Below are positions 1-6,790 of a DNA stretch of 11,325 nt, in pieces. Both the position numbers and the translations under genes were made by a program. Source of the stretch: Thermohalobaculum sp038528605 (GTDB taxonomy: Bacteria; Pseudomonadota; Alphaproteobacteria; Rhodobacterales; Rhodobacteraceae); NCBI GenBank assembly GCA_038528605.1, contig JBCBEP010000111.1, positions 1-11,325 on the forward strand. Direction: 5' to 3'. The notes beneath the pieces are model-generated. The model made no database searches. It was not told the DNA's origin and worked only from the letters and a program-made list of their open reading frames with translations. Every line of letters begins with the position of its first letter. Positions within the stretch are counted from its first letter, which is position 1.

Positions 1-317
1 CGCTGGCCGGCCTGCTTGGCCTCGAGATCCCAGAAGGCGAGATCGAGCGCGTTGCGGGCGGCCCGCGCGGGCATGGCCTCCTGCAGCGCTTCGCGGTCGA
101 GCCCGCCCTCCAGCGCGCCGCGCATCGCTTCAATGTCGGCGGTCACACCCTCAGGCGTCTCGTCATAGCGCGGATAGGGGACGCATTCGCCGCGGCCAGT
201 CACACCATTCACCGTCAGCCGCGCCTCGACCACCGTGACATGGGTGCGCGAGCCGCGGCTGATCGTGAAGGTCTCACGCAGTGCGAAACGCCGCGTCTCG
301 ACCGCGAGGCTCGGCAT
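1..317 (-). CDS. dgcA: Dipeptide epimerase / N-acetyl-D-glutamate racemase DgcA (5' part only)
   Basis: Translating the minus strand from ATG at 317 gives 105 residues before the window edge. They match the N-terminal capping domain of enolase-superfamily L-Ala-D/L-Glu epimerases: an 'RETFTISRGSRTH' strand (residues about 14-26), 'GRGECVPYPRYDETPE' (about 41-56) and the 'RNALDLAFWDLEAKQAG' helix (about 88-104). The catalytic lysines and metal ligands lie beyond the edge. The start is supported by a GAGG motif about 8 bases upstream and by a TGATG overlap with dgcN. In marine Proteobacteria the DgcN-DgcA pair degrades D-glutamate: DgcN acetylates it and DgcA racemises N-acetyl-D-Glu to N-acetyl-L-Glu. 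A muropeptide-recycling Ala-Glu epimerase is the alternative, but the dgcN neighbour favours DgcA. Confidence 0.85.
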   Translation of the reverse strand, partial: MPSLAVETRRFALRETFTISRGSRTHVTVVEARLTVNGVTGRGECVPYPRYDETPEGVTADIEAMRGALEGGLDREALQEAMPARAARNALDLAFWDLEAKQAGQ

Positions 318-1312
318 CAGAGCGCCTCGACGAGCGCGCCCGCCCCGTGGCGATAGGGGTCGACACACGGCATCTCGAGCCGCTCGGACGTCTCCTTGAG
401 GTACTTCTCCGCCGCCGCGTCATCGAGCGCGGCCGTGTTGATCGACGCGCCGATGATCTTCACGTCCGGGTTCACCACGCGGGCGAGCGGAAGGACCATC
501 GGCCCGAGCTCGGAGATGTCCCGCGCCGGATAATGCGGCAGGCCGCGCATATGGGTGCGCGTCGGCTCGTGGCAGAGCACCAGCGCATCGGCCTGGCCGC
601 CATGGATGAGCGCCATGGTCACGCCCGAGTAGCTGGGGTGGAAGACCGAGCCCTGCCCTTCGATGATGTCCCAGTGGTGCACGTCGTTGTCCGGCGTCAG
701 CGTCTCGACCGCACCCGCCATGAAGTCCGCCACCACCGCGTCGAGCGGCACGCCCTCGCCGATGATGAGAATGCCGGTCTGGCCCGTGGCGCGGAAGGAG
801 GCGTTCATGCCAGCCTCATGCATCGCCTTCTCCATCGCGAGGGCCGTGTACATCTTCCCGCAGGAACAGTCCGTCCCCACGGCGAGGATGCGCTTGCCGC
901 GGCGCTTGGCGCCATCGCCGATGGGGTATTTCCGGTCGGGCAGGCGCACATCGTGGAGCTTCTGCCCGGTGCGCGCGGCAGCCTCCGTCAGCGCCGGCTG
1001 GTCGCGCAGGAGGGTGTGGAGGCCCGCCGCGATGTCCATGCCCGCCTCCATCGCCTCGACGAGCACCTGCTGCCACGCCTCGGAGATGAAGCCGCCGCGG
1101 TTGGCAACGCCGATCACCACGGTCTTCGCGCCGGCGGCCTTCGCCTCGGCGATCGTCATGTCCGGCAGCTTCATATCCGCATTGCAGCCCGGCAGGCGGA
1201 GCTGACCGACGCTGACACCCGGGCGCCAGTCCCGGATGCCTTGAGCGACCTTCGCCGCGAGCGGATCCGGCGCGTCGCCGAGGAAGAGAAGATAGGGCTG
1301 CTGGAGAGACAT
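317..1312 (-). CDS. dgcN: D-glutamate N-acetyltransferase DgcN (DUF1611 family)
   Basis: The product is 331 residues, the usual size for DUF1611 proteins. An N-terminal Rossmann-like domain carries 'YLLFLGDAPDPLAAKVAQGI' (7-26) and 'TVVIGVANRGG' (64-74). A P-loop-like C-terminal domain begins at 'AVGTDCSCGKMYTALAMEK' (144-162), followed by 'IIEGQGSVFHPSYSGVT' (216-232) and 'LCHEPTRTHMRG' (246-257). These are typical of the family now assigned to acetyl-CoA-dependent N-acetylation of D-glutamate, the first step of D-Glu catabolism. I chose ATG 1312 because it has GGAGG upstream and gives the family's normal N-terminus. The in-frame ATG at 1468 would add 52 low-complexity residues and starts inside a hairpin. 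It is translationally coupled to dgcA. Annotation pipelines may call it a NAD-dependent epimerase. The cytoplasmic role is known for the family, not shown here. Confidence 0.9.
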   Translation of the reverse strand: MSLQQPYLLFLGDAPDPLAAKVAQGIRDWRPGVSVGQLRLPGCNADMKLPDMTIAEAKAAGAKTVVIGVANRGGFISEAWQQVLVEAMEAGMDIAAGLHTLLRDQPALTEAAARTGQKLHDVRLPDRKYPIGDGAKRRGKRILAVGTDCSCGKMYTALAMEKAMHEAGMNASFRATGQTGILIIGEGVPLDAVVADFMAGAVETLTPDNDVHHWDIIEGQGSVFHPSYSGVTMALIHGGQADALVLCHEPTRTHMRGLPHYPARDISELGPMVLPLARVVNPDVKIIGASINTAALDDAAAEKYLKETSERLEMPCVDPYRHGAGALVEAL

Positions 1313-1388
1313 GGGGCTCGCCTCCGGGGATCGGGCTGCTGCGGGCGGCTTTCGCCGGCCTGGCGGGCCAATGGGCGCCGCAGAAGCC

Positions 1389-1423
1389 TCTTCACAAGGA
1401 AGCGCGGCCCGCGTCAAGCGGGC
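1389..1423 (-). promoter_or_regulatory. Possible dgcN promoter with inverted repeat over the -35
   Basis: On the minus strand a TTGACG hexamer (1412-1417) is a close match to a sigma70 -35 box. It lies 17 bases upstream of a weak -10 candidate, TGAAGA (1389-1394). The -35 is embedded in an inverted repeat, GCCCGC-TTGAC-GCGGGC (1407-1423), which could be an operator. The -10 is poor, so this is tentative. It would give dgcNA its own promoter downstream of opgH. Confidence 0.3.
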
Positions 1424-1446
1424 GCCGGTGTGGACCGAGGAATGAG

Positions 1447-1477
1447 CGCCGCCTGGATCTATCCGCACCAGGCGGCG
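1447..1477 (-). terminator. Hairpin after opgH, possible terminator
   Basis: A perfect 10-base-pair stem, CGCCGCCTGG with CCAGGCGGCG, encloses an 11-base loop (1457-1467). It starts about 30 bases after the opgH stop and lies upstream of the putative dgcN promoter. There is no T-tract after the stem on the minus strand, so it is not a textbook intrinsic terminator. A 3'-end stabilising or attenuating hairpin is also possible. Confidence 0.4.
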
Positions 1478-1507
1478 AGGGTTTGTGCGGCCGTGCTCGC
1501 GCCGCGC

Positions 1508-3358
1508 TCAGGCAGCGAGGCGCGGCTCCTCGACGGCATGCAGCCCGAACTGGCCGAGACCGGGCGTGGGCAGCACCTCCTCGGGCACAGCGCAGAGACC
1601 GAGAGCCGCAGCGCGTTCACCGAGCACGCAGTGAGAGGTGAAGACCGCGAAGGGGATTGCGCCGCAGAGCCCCATGACAAGCGGCGCCGCCCAGATGAGC
1701 CCCCCTGTCCCGATCGTCGAGGTAATGGCCACCACAATCGCGGCGCCGAAGAGCGTCTGCGGCCAGAAGGCCCGCGCGGCATCGCCCCAGCCGAGCTGGT
1801 AGGCGTCGCGGTTCTGCCCGCCCCACTTGATCGACCGGCCAAAGAGCAGGCCGACGACGAAGATACTCACATGGAGCGCAATGACCGGGGCCATGAGGAT
1901 GGAGAACACCATCTCCGCAAGGCAGCTCAGCATGAAGCGCAGCGTGCCTCCATAGGCCCGAACGCCGCCCGGCGTCAGCATCACGTCCGCCATGCCGAGG
2001 AGTTTCGGCACGAGGCTGATGCCGAACATCGCGAAGAACATGGCAACACCGATGGCAAGGTCGATACCGCCGGGATCGGGCAGGAAGGCTTTCGAGACCG
2101 CCGTGGCTGTCATCACCATCCAGGCAACCGGGCCCACATACATCATCATCGCGATGATGACCTGCAGGCGGCTGACGGGCTTCAGCCCGCGCATCCCCAG
2201 CAGCTGGGCGTATTGCAGGTTGCCCTGGCACCAGCGGAGCTCGCGGCCGATATGGTCGGTCAGCGTCGGCGGCATGGTCTCCCACGACCCGCCCTCGACC
2301 GGCACGACGCGCACTTCGTAGCCCGCCCGGCGCACCAGCGTCGCCTCGATCTGGTCGTGGCTGAGGATATGCCCGCCCAATGGCGGCCTGCCCGGCAGGA
2401 CCGGCAGGCGGCAGTAGCGGCGGAAGACATCGGCGCGGATCAGGGCGTTGTGGCCCCAGTAGGGTCCACAATCCCCCTGCCACCAGGCCGAGCCGAGCGT
2501 GAAGCTCCGCATGCCGTGGCGCATGCCGAAGCTGAAGAGGCGGCCGAAGAGGCTCTTGGTGGGCAGGCCCGTCGCCAGCGTCTGGAGAATGCCGATCTTC
2601 GGATAAGCCTCCATGATCCGCACGAGGCGGAGCACAGCGGGCGCGCTCATCAGGCTGTCGCTGTCGAGGGGCAGGTAGAACGGATACTCCCGCCCCTCGT
2701 TCATCAGGAACTCGCGAACATTGCCGGCCTTGAAGCCCACATTCCGCTCGCGCCGGCGATAGTGCACGCGCGCGCCACCGAGGCTCTGGCGCATCTCTGC
2801 GAAGAGCCGCTCCTCCTCGGCCGCGATGCCTGCGTCGGAAGTGTCGGAGAGGATGAAGAAATCGAAGAGGTGGCCGAAGCCGGTCGCATCGAGCCCCCGG
2901 CGCATCTCAACCAGCTTTTCGTAGCTCGCCCGCGGCGGCTCGTTGCGCACGGTCATCGCCACGGCGGTTCGGGTGGTGATCGGGCGGGCGCCCTCGGCCG
3001 CGGCAAGGTGCGGCGCGGCCGCCTGCATGGCATCGCCTCGACGCCCATGCAGCAGCCACATGCCCACGGCCGCGTTCGCGATGCCGAGAATGGTCCAGGG
3101 CGCGCCGAGCACGAAGGCAGTCAGGATAATCAATTCGGTGGTGACCCAGCCGCCAGCACCGAAGACGCTCACGATCCCCCAGGTAAGGAGGGCAAACATC
3201 ACGGTGCACATCGCAAGAAAGGTCATCCGCCGGCGCAGCAGGGTCGCGCGCGACTGCAGTCCAGCAGGCGTCAGGCGCCCGTTGCGGCGGGCGGTTGTAT
3301 CGGTCGTCGCAGCAATGCTGGGCGTCTCAACGCTCGCGGGAGCTGTCGGAGGAGCCAT
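1508..3358 (-). CDS. opgH: Glucans biosynthesis glucosyltransferase H (OPG backbone synthesis)
   Basis: A 616-residue inner-membrane GT2 glycosyltransferase that polymerises glucose from UDP-glucose into osmoregulated periplasmic glucan backbones. Two N-terminal membrane segments (about 45-65 and 73-103) precede the cytoplasmic catalytic domain. Its motifs are 'TVRNEPP' (136-142), 'SDTSD' (171-175), 'LDSDSLM' (231-237, the DxD), 'SHDQIEA' (333-339) and 'ELRWCQGN' (373-380, the family's (Q/R)xxRW-type motif). Several hydrophobic segments follow (about 397-424, 430-456, 472-506 and 536-575). It is much shorter than the roughly 850-residue enterobacterial OpgH, lacking most of the N- and C-terminal extensions, as is common in alphaproteobacteria. 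ATG 3358 is preceded by AAGAGGT. No opgG lies directly upstream; instead a divergent oxidoreductase gene does. The family assignment is secure. Confidence 0.95.
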   Translation of the reverse strand: MAPPTAPASVETPSIAATTDTTARRNGRLTPAGLQSRATLLRRRMTFLAMCTVMFALLTWGIVSVFGAGGWVTTELIILTAFVLGAPWTILGIANAAVGMWLLHGRRGDAMQAAAPHLAAAEGARPITTRTAVAMTVRNEPPRASYEKLVEMRRGLDATGFGHLFDFFILSDTSDAGIAAEEERLFAEMRQSLGGARVHYRRRERNVGFKAGNVREFLMNEGREYPFYLPLDSDSLMSAPAVLRLVRIMEAYPKIGILQTLATGLPTKSLFGRLFSFGMRHGMRSFTLGSAWWQGDCGPYWGHNALIRADVFRRYCRLPVLPGRPPLGGHILSHDQIEATLVRRAGYEVRVVPVEGGSWETMPPTLTDHIGRELRWCQGNLQYAQLLGMRGLKPVSRLQVIIAMMMYVGPVAWMVMTATAVSKAFLPDPGGIDLAIGVAMFFAMFGISLVPKLLGMADVMLTPGGVRAYGGTLRFMLSCLAEMVFSILMAPVIALHVSIFVVGLLFGRSIKWGGQNRDAYQLGWGDAARAFWPQTLFGAAIVVAITSTIGTGGLIWAAPLVMGLCGAIPFAVFTSHCVLGERAAALGLCAVPEEVLPTPGLGQFGLHAVEEPRLAA

Positions 3359-3433
3359 TGCGTTACCTCTTGCTAGAGAGCCGGGCAGCGCTGCATTTGC
3401 AGCGCATCATCATGATTTCAACGAAGGCGCGAC
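3359..3433. promoter_or_regulatory. Divergent intergenic region with 18-base palindrome
   Basis: This 75-base gap separates opgH (minus) from the oxidoreductase operon (plus). Both promoters must lie here or just inside the flanking genes. It contains GCGCTGCATTTGCAGCGC (3388-3405), two perfect 8-base arms around TT, followed by the small palindrome ATCATGAT (3409-3416). It also holds the opgH ribosome binding site (AAGAGGT, minus strand) and an AAGG site before 3434. I do not see convincing -35/-10 pairs. A dimeric regulator acting on both directions is a plausible reading of the palindrome. Confidence 0.5.
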
Positions 3434-4405
3434 ATGACGGATGCGAGCACTGCCCTTTGGTACCGGGCGCCGGGCCACGCTACGGTCGATGAAACGCCGC
3501 TGCCGCCGCTTGGTTCCGGCATGGTGGAGATCGAGACGCACGCGAGCCTGCTGAGCCGTGGCACGGAGCGTCTGATCTTCGAAGGCCGCGTGCCGGAGGC
3601 CGAGTGGGCGCGCATGCGGGCACCGCTGCAGGAGGGGAATTTTCCCTTTCCCGTCAAGTACGGATACGCTGCGACCGGCCGCGTGGTGGCCGGCGACGAG
3701 GCGCTCCTCGGTCGCGATGTCTTCGCGCTTGCCCCCCATCAGCGTCGCCTCCGCCTCCCCACCGAAATGGCGCTGCCCCTGCCCGAAGGTGTCCCCCCAG
3801 AGCGCGCCGTGCTCGCCGCCAACATCGAGACCGCGCTCAACGCCGTGTGGGACGCGTCGCCGCAGCCTGGCGCGCGCATCCTCGTCGTCGGTCTCGGTCT
3901 CGTCGGCCTGCTCGTCACCTACGTCCTCACGCGAATGCCCGACCTTTCCGTCGCGGCCACCGACGTTTTAGCGGAACGCGCTGAGAAGGCTGCGCATTTT
4001 TCCGTGAACTTCCTGTCGCAAACTGAAATCGACGAGAATTACGACATCGTTTTTCATACAAGCGCTTCCGAAGGAGGTCTCAATACCGCACTGGACGCCC
4101 TTCGTTTCGAAGGAATACTGATAGAGCTGTCGTGGTATGGCGACCGGCAGGTATCCGTGCCTCTCGGTGGCGCCTTCCACTCCCAGCGCCTTACCATCCG
4201 CTCCAGCCAGGTGGGTCATGTGGCGCCGAGCCGGCGGGCCAGCACCACGCATCGGGACCGCCTGGCCGCCGCCTTGAGGCTCGCAACCGACGAACGACTG
4301 GATACGTTGATCACCGAAACCGTCGACTTCGACGCACTTCCCGTTTCACTTCCGCGCTTGCTGGCGCCCGGCGCGCCCGGTATCGCCACCCGCGTCCGCT
4401 ACTGA
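3434..4405 (+). CDS. Zinc-independent MDR-family oxidoreductase
   Basis: The product is 323 residues with the medium-chain dehydrogenase/reductase (MDR) layout: a GroES-like N-terminal domain with 'GYAATGRVVAGDEALLGRDVFAL' spread over residues about 77-99, then a Rossmann domain with 'ILVVGLGLVG' (149-158, GxGxxG). It most likely uses NAD(P)H. There is no cysteine anywhere, so neither the catalytic nor the structural zinc site of classical alcohol dehydrogenases can form; the usual catalytic Cys region reads 'LLSRGTER' (39-46). The 'SRGTE' segment resembles BchC-like MDR proteins. It is the first gene of the operon, 9 bases before the PTPS-like gene. The stretch encoding residues about 176-235 is markedly less GC-rich than its surroundings. 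Databases would probably label it 'zinc-binding alcohol dehydrogenase', which the sequence does not support. The substrate is unknown. Confidence 0.82.
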   Translation: MTDASTALWYRAPGHATVDETPLPPLGSGMVEIETHASLLSRGTERLIFEGRVPEAEWARMRAPLQEGNFPFPVKYGYAATGRVVAGDEALLGRDVFALAPHQRRLRLPTEMALPLPEGVPPERAVLAANIETALNAVWDASPQPGARILVVGLGLVGLLVTYVLTRMPDLSVAATDVLAERAEKAAHFSVNFLSQTEIDENYDIVFHTSASEGGLNTALDALRFEGILIELSWYGDRQVSVPLGGAFHSQRLTIRSSQVGHVAPSRRASTTHRDRLAAALRLATDERLDTLITETVDFDALPVSLPRLLAPGAPGIATRVRY

Positions 4406-4414
4406 GGAGAGCCC

Positions 4415-4858
4415 ATGTACGCCGTCGAGGTTCGCGATCACATCATGATCGCCCATTCCATCCCGGGTGAGGTGTTCGGCCCGGCGCAGAAGCTGCACGG
4501 CGCCACCTACGTGATCGATGTGTGCTTCATGCGCGAAGAACTGACCGAGGATGAGATCGTGGTGGATATCGGCCGCGCGCATGACGCGCTGAAGGCGACC
4601 CTCGCGCCGCTGAACTACGCCAATCTCGACGAACTGCCTGCGCTGCAGGGAAAGAAGACGACCACGGAATTCCTGTGCCGGCACATCTTCGACGCGATGG
4701 CGGCCGCAGCGGCGGGCGGGGCGCTTGGCCCGGGGGGCGACGGCATCGAACGTATCCGCGTGACGCTGAACGAAAGCCATGTGGCAAAGGCATGGTTCGA
4801 AGGGCCGGTGGATGCAGCGGGGGCTGGCGTGGGGGCTGGCGCGGGGTCTGGCGCGTGA
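4415..4858 (+). CDS. Divergent 6-pyruvoyltetrahydropterin synthase / QueD-like protein
   Basis: A 147-residue protein with the T-fold PTPS pattern. 'IMIAHSIPGE' (10-19) holds the first zinc His (His14), 'AQKLHGATYVIDVCF' (24-38) aligns with CxxxHGH, 'VVDIGRAHDALKATLAPLN' (49-67) matches the vDF-lk segment, 'TTTEFL' (82-87) and 'RVTLNESHVAKAW' (115-127) hold the C-terminal Glu120. Key residues differ: the catalytic Cys position is Ala24, the third zinc His is Ala30, and the catalytic Asp-His pair aligns with Asn67-Tyr68. The Glu thought to anchor the pterin ring is kept. It may therefore bind a pterin or pyrimidine but should not do standard PTPS or QueD catalysis. A GAGGAGA ribosome site overlaps the previous stop. 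The tail is Gly/Ala-rich, encoded by a 12-base repeat. The fold is likely; the activity is unknown. Confidence 0.82.
   Translation: MYAVEVRDHIMIAHSIPGEVFGPAQKLHGATYVIDVCFMREELTEDEIVVDIGRAHDALKATLAPLNYANLDELPALQGKKTTTEFLCRHIFDAMAAAAAGGALGPGGDGIERIRVTLNESHVAKAWFEGPVDAAGAGVGAGAGSGA
4817..4852 (+). repeat. Three 12-base tandem repeats at gene 3' end
   Basis: Three consecutive units read GCGGGGGCTGGC (4817-4828), GTGGGGGCTGGC (4829-4840) and GCGGGGTCTGGC (4841-4852). Twelve bases keeps the frame, so copy changes would only lengthen or shorten the Gly/Ala tail of the PTPS-like protein. The array ends two bases before the GTG start of the next gene and occupies the place where its ribosome binding site should be. 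Confidence 0.8.
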
Positions 4859-5970
4859 GCGACGCGCTCTTCGCCGTGCCGGGAAGGCTCGACCTTGCGA
4901 CGGGCGGGTACGAGTACGCCCGGCGCCTTCTTGAGGCCCTTGCGCCGGGCAAGGCTGCGCCGGCGCTCACGCATTGGCCGTTGCCCGACCTGGGCCTCGC
5001 GCCACAAGCGGACGCGCTGCGGGAGACGGCACGTCGCCTCGCGCTGGGGCCGGTTGGCTGGCCTGTGCTGATGGACGGGCTCGCCCTTGGTGTTTTGCCG
5101 GACGACGTGCTGAGCGCGGCGCAAGGCCCCGTCATCGCGCTTGTCCACCATCCGTTGGCACTTGAACACGGGCTGGCACCGGCAGATGCGGCGCGCCTCT
5201 TCGAAAGCGAGAGAGACGCCCTCGCAACAGTCGCCGCAGTGATTACCACCAGCGGCCACACGGCCGATGCACTGGCGGCAGATTATGGCGTCGAGCGGCG
5301 CCGGATCACCGTGGCGCGCCCCGGCATTCCACGGCAGCGGGTGCCGGCGCGGGCCGGACACAAGCCTGCGCATGACGGTCCCCGGTTGCTGAGCATCGGC
5401 ACACTGACCCAGCGCAAGGGCCATGACGTGCTGCTGCAAGCCCTCGCAACGCATCGCGCCCTGCCCTGGACGCTGCAGATCATCGGCGACCCCGGGCGCG
5501 ACCCTGCCTGCGCCGCATCGCTCGAAGCGCTGGCGAAGGGTCTGGGCATCGCCGACAGGGTGGCCTTCAGCGGGGTTGCCGACAGGGACAGCGTCACCAC
5601 CGCCTACGCCACGGCCGATCTCTTCGTGCTCGCCTCCCGCCATGAGGGCTACGGCATGGCTTATGCTGAGGCGATGGCCGCCGGGCTCCCCGTGGTGGGC
5701 TGCGATGCCGGCGCGGTGTCCGAGGCGACGGGCGGGGGCGCCTGCCTCGTGCCCCCCGGCGATGGGGCGGCGCTCGCCACGGCGCTCGGCCCGTTGCTCG
5801 AAAGCTCGGATGCCCGCGCCGCCCTCGCATCCCGCGGGCGGAAGGCGTCGGCCGCCCTGAACGACTGGCCGGACACCGCCGCCCTCGTCGCCAGCGCGCT
5901 CACCCCTTTCCTCCCCAGCCCGCCGGGGCGCACGCATGCCTCGGCCCAATCAACCCAGGCCCACAGATGA
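4855..5970 (+). CDS. GT4-family glycosyltransferase
   Basis: The product is 371 residues, the usual size for a single-unit GT-B retaining glycosyltransferase (GT4). The N-terminal acceptor domain begins 'DALFAVPGRLDLATGGYEYA' (3-22), with the glycine-rich loop GGYEYARR, and includes 'VIALVHHPLALEHG' (93-106). The C-terminal nucleotide-sugar domain has 'LLSIGTLTQRKGHDVLLQA' (178-196) and the E-x7-E motif 'EGYGMAYAEAMAAG' (Glu264 and Glu272). There is no signal peptide or obvious membrane span, so it is probably cytoplasmic and acts on a small molecule or lipid. I chose GTG at 4855 because it forms a GTGA overlap with the upstream stop and gives a normal GT4 N-terminus. An in-frame ATG at 4675 would add 60 residues that only read the PTPS-like gene out of frame. 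The stop overlaps the next gene by ATGA. Sugar donor and acceptor are unknown. Confidence 0.9.
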   Translation: MSDALFAVPGRLDLATGGYEYARRLLEALAPGKAAPALTHWPLPDLGLAPQADALRETARRLALGPVGWPVLMDGLALGVLPDDVLSAAQGPVIALVHHPLALEHGLAPADAARLFESERDALATVAAVITTSGHTADALAADYGVERRRITVARPGIPRQRVPARAGHKPAHDGPRLLSIGTLTQRKGHDVLLQALATHRALPWTLQIIGDPGRDPACAASLEALAKGLGIADRVAFSGVADRDSVTTAYATADLFVLASRHEGYGMAYAEAMAAGLPVVGCDAGAVSEATGGGACLVPPGDGAALATALGPLLESSDARAALASRGRKASAALNDWPDTAALVASALTPFLPSPPGRTHASAQSTQAHR

Positions 5971-6770
5971 GCGAACAGTTCGAAGCCCGCTGGCTGGCGC
6001 TGCGGGAGCACGCCGACGCCGTCGCGCGGGCGCCCGGCGTTGCCGCAGCGCTCTCGCAGGCCTTCGCGGGCCGGCAGGGGGCGTCGTCCCCCCTCCGCGT
6101 GCTCGATCTTGGCGCCGGCGCGGGCAACAATCTCAGGGCTACCGCCCCCCTGCTCCCCGCGCCTCAGCACTGGACGCTTGTGGACAGCGATGCGGGATTG
6201 CTGGCGGAGGCCCTGCGGGAACGCCCCGAAGGTGTCACGGCCGAAGAGAAGGTGGCGGATCTTGCGGACGGGCTGGAACCCCTGCTCGAGCCGGCAGCCC
6301 TGCCGGACCTTGTGACGGCTTCGGCCCTCTTCGATCTTTGCTCCGAGGAGTGGATCGCAGCCTTCGTCGCCACGCTCACCGCAGCGCGCCTGCCGTTCTT
6401 CACGGTGCTGAGCTATGACGGGCGGCAGGACTGGCAGCCGCCGCATCCGCTCGACACCGCTGTGCTGGAGGCCTTCCATCGCGATCAGCGGCGGGACAAG
6501 GGCCTTGGCCCGGCGCTCGGCCCGGATGCGCATGATGCCCTGGCCGGCATGCTGCGCAACGCGGGTTACTCGGTGATCGAGGGGACGTCGGACTGGGTGC
6601 TGGACGCGCCGGCGGATGACGCGCTCATCGCCGCCCTTGCGGCGGGCACGGCCGCGGCGGTCGGCCCGGCACTCGGCGCGGATGCGTCGGTCTGGGGTGC
6701 GGCGCGCGCGGGGGCAAGCCCGGTCAGGATCGGGCACATGGACCTTCTGGCGCTGCCGCCGTCCCGCTGA
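5967..6770 (+). CDS. Class I SAM-dependent methyltransferase
   Basis: A 267-residue protein with a Rossmann-type SAM-binding core: motif I 'RVLDLGAGAGNNLR' (44-57), the acidic motif II residue in 'TLVDSDAGLL' (70-79), and a motif IV-like 'DLVTASALFDLCSEEW' (114-129). The C-terminal region (about 150-267), including 'SYDGRQDWQPPHPLDTAVLEA' split over 149-169, probably sets the substrate. It starts with ATG in an ATGA overlap with the glycosyltransferase stop and has only a weak CAGG upstream, so translational coupling is likely. It is the last gene of the plus-strand operon and meets the RibD-like gene head-on after 20 bases. It likely methylates the product of this cluster, for example the sugar or ring; that is inference. 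Confidence 0.87.
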   Translation: MSEQFEARWLALREHADAVARAPGVAAALSQAFAGRQGASSPLRVLDLGAGAGNNLRATAPLLPAPQHWTLVDSDAGLLAEALRERPEGVTAEEKVADLADGLEPLLEPAALPDLVTASALFDLCSEEWIAAFVATLTAARLPFFTVLSYDGRQDWQPPHPLDTAVLEAFHRDQRRDKGLGPALGPDAHDALAGMLRNAGYSVIEGTSDWVLDAPADDALIAALAAGTAAAVGPALGADASVWGAARAGASPVRIGHMDLLALPPSR

Positions 6771-6790
6771 GCGGCAAGACCGGAGGGCTT

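Noticed and set aside
1313..1468. Upstream extension of dgcN to ATG 1468
   Set aside because: It adds 52 low-complexity residues not expected in DUF1611 proteins, starts inside the hairpin, and a GGAGG site precedes the ATG at 1312.
281..3376. Very long open frame on the plus strand (over 1000 codons)
   Set aside because: It is antisense to dgcN and opgH, both with clear family motifs. Its product is Arg/His/Ala-rich without domains, as expected from GC-rich DNA read on the wrong strand.
4675..4854. Upstream extension of the glycosyltransferase to ATG 4675
   Set aside because: The extra 60 residues are the PTPS-like gene read in another frame. GTG 4855 gives the standard GT4 N-terminus and a GTGA overlap.
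4415..4858. Calling this gene queD (queuosine synthesis)
   Set aside because: The catalytic Cys, the Asp-His pair and one zinc His are absent, and no other queuosine gene is nearby.
4615..5949. Long minus-strand frame opposite the glycosyltransferase
   Set aside because: It has no recognisable domain, is Arg/Gly-rich, and lies antisense to a gene with intact GT4 motifs.
6771..6790. Bidirectional terminator between the convergent methyltransferase and reductase genes
   Set aside because: The 20-base gap has no inverted repeat of useful length.
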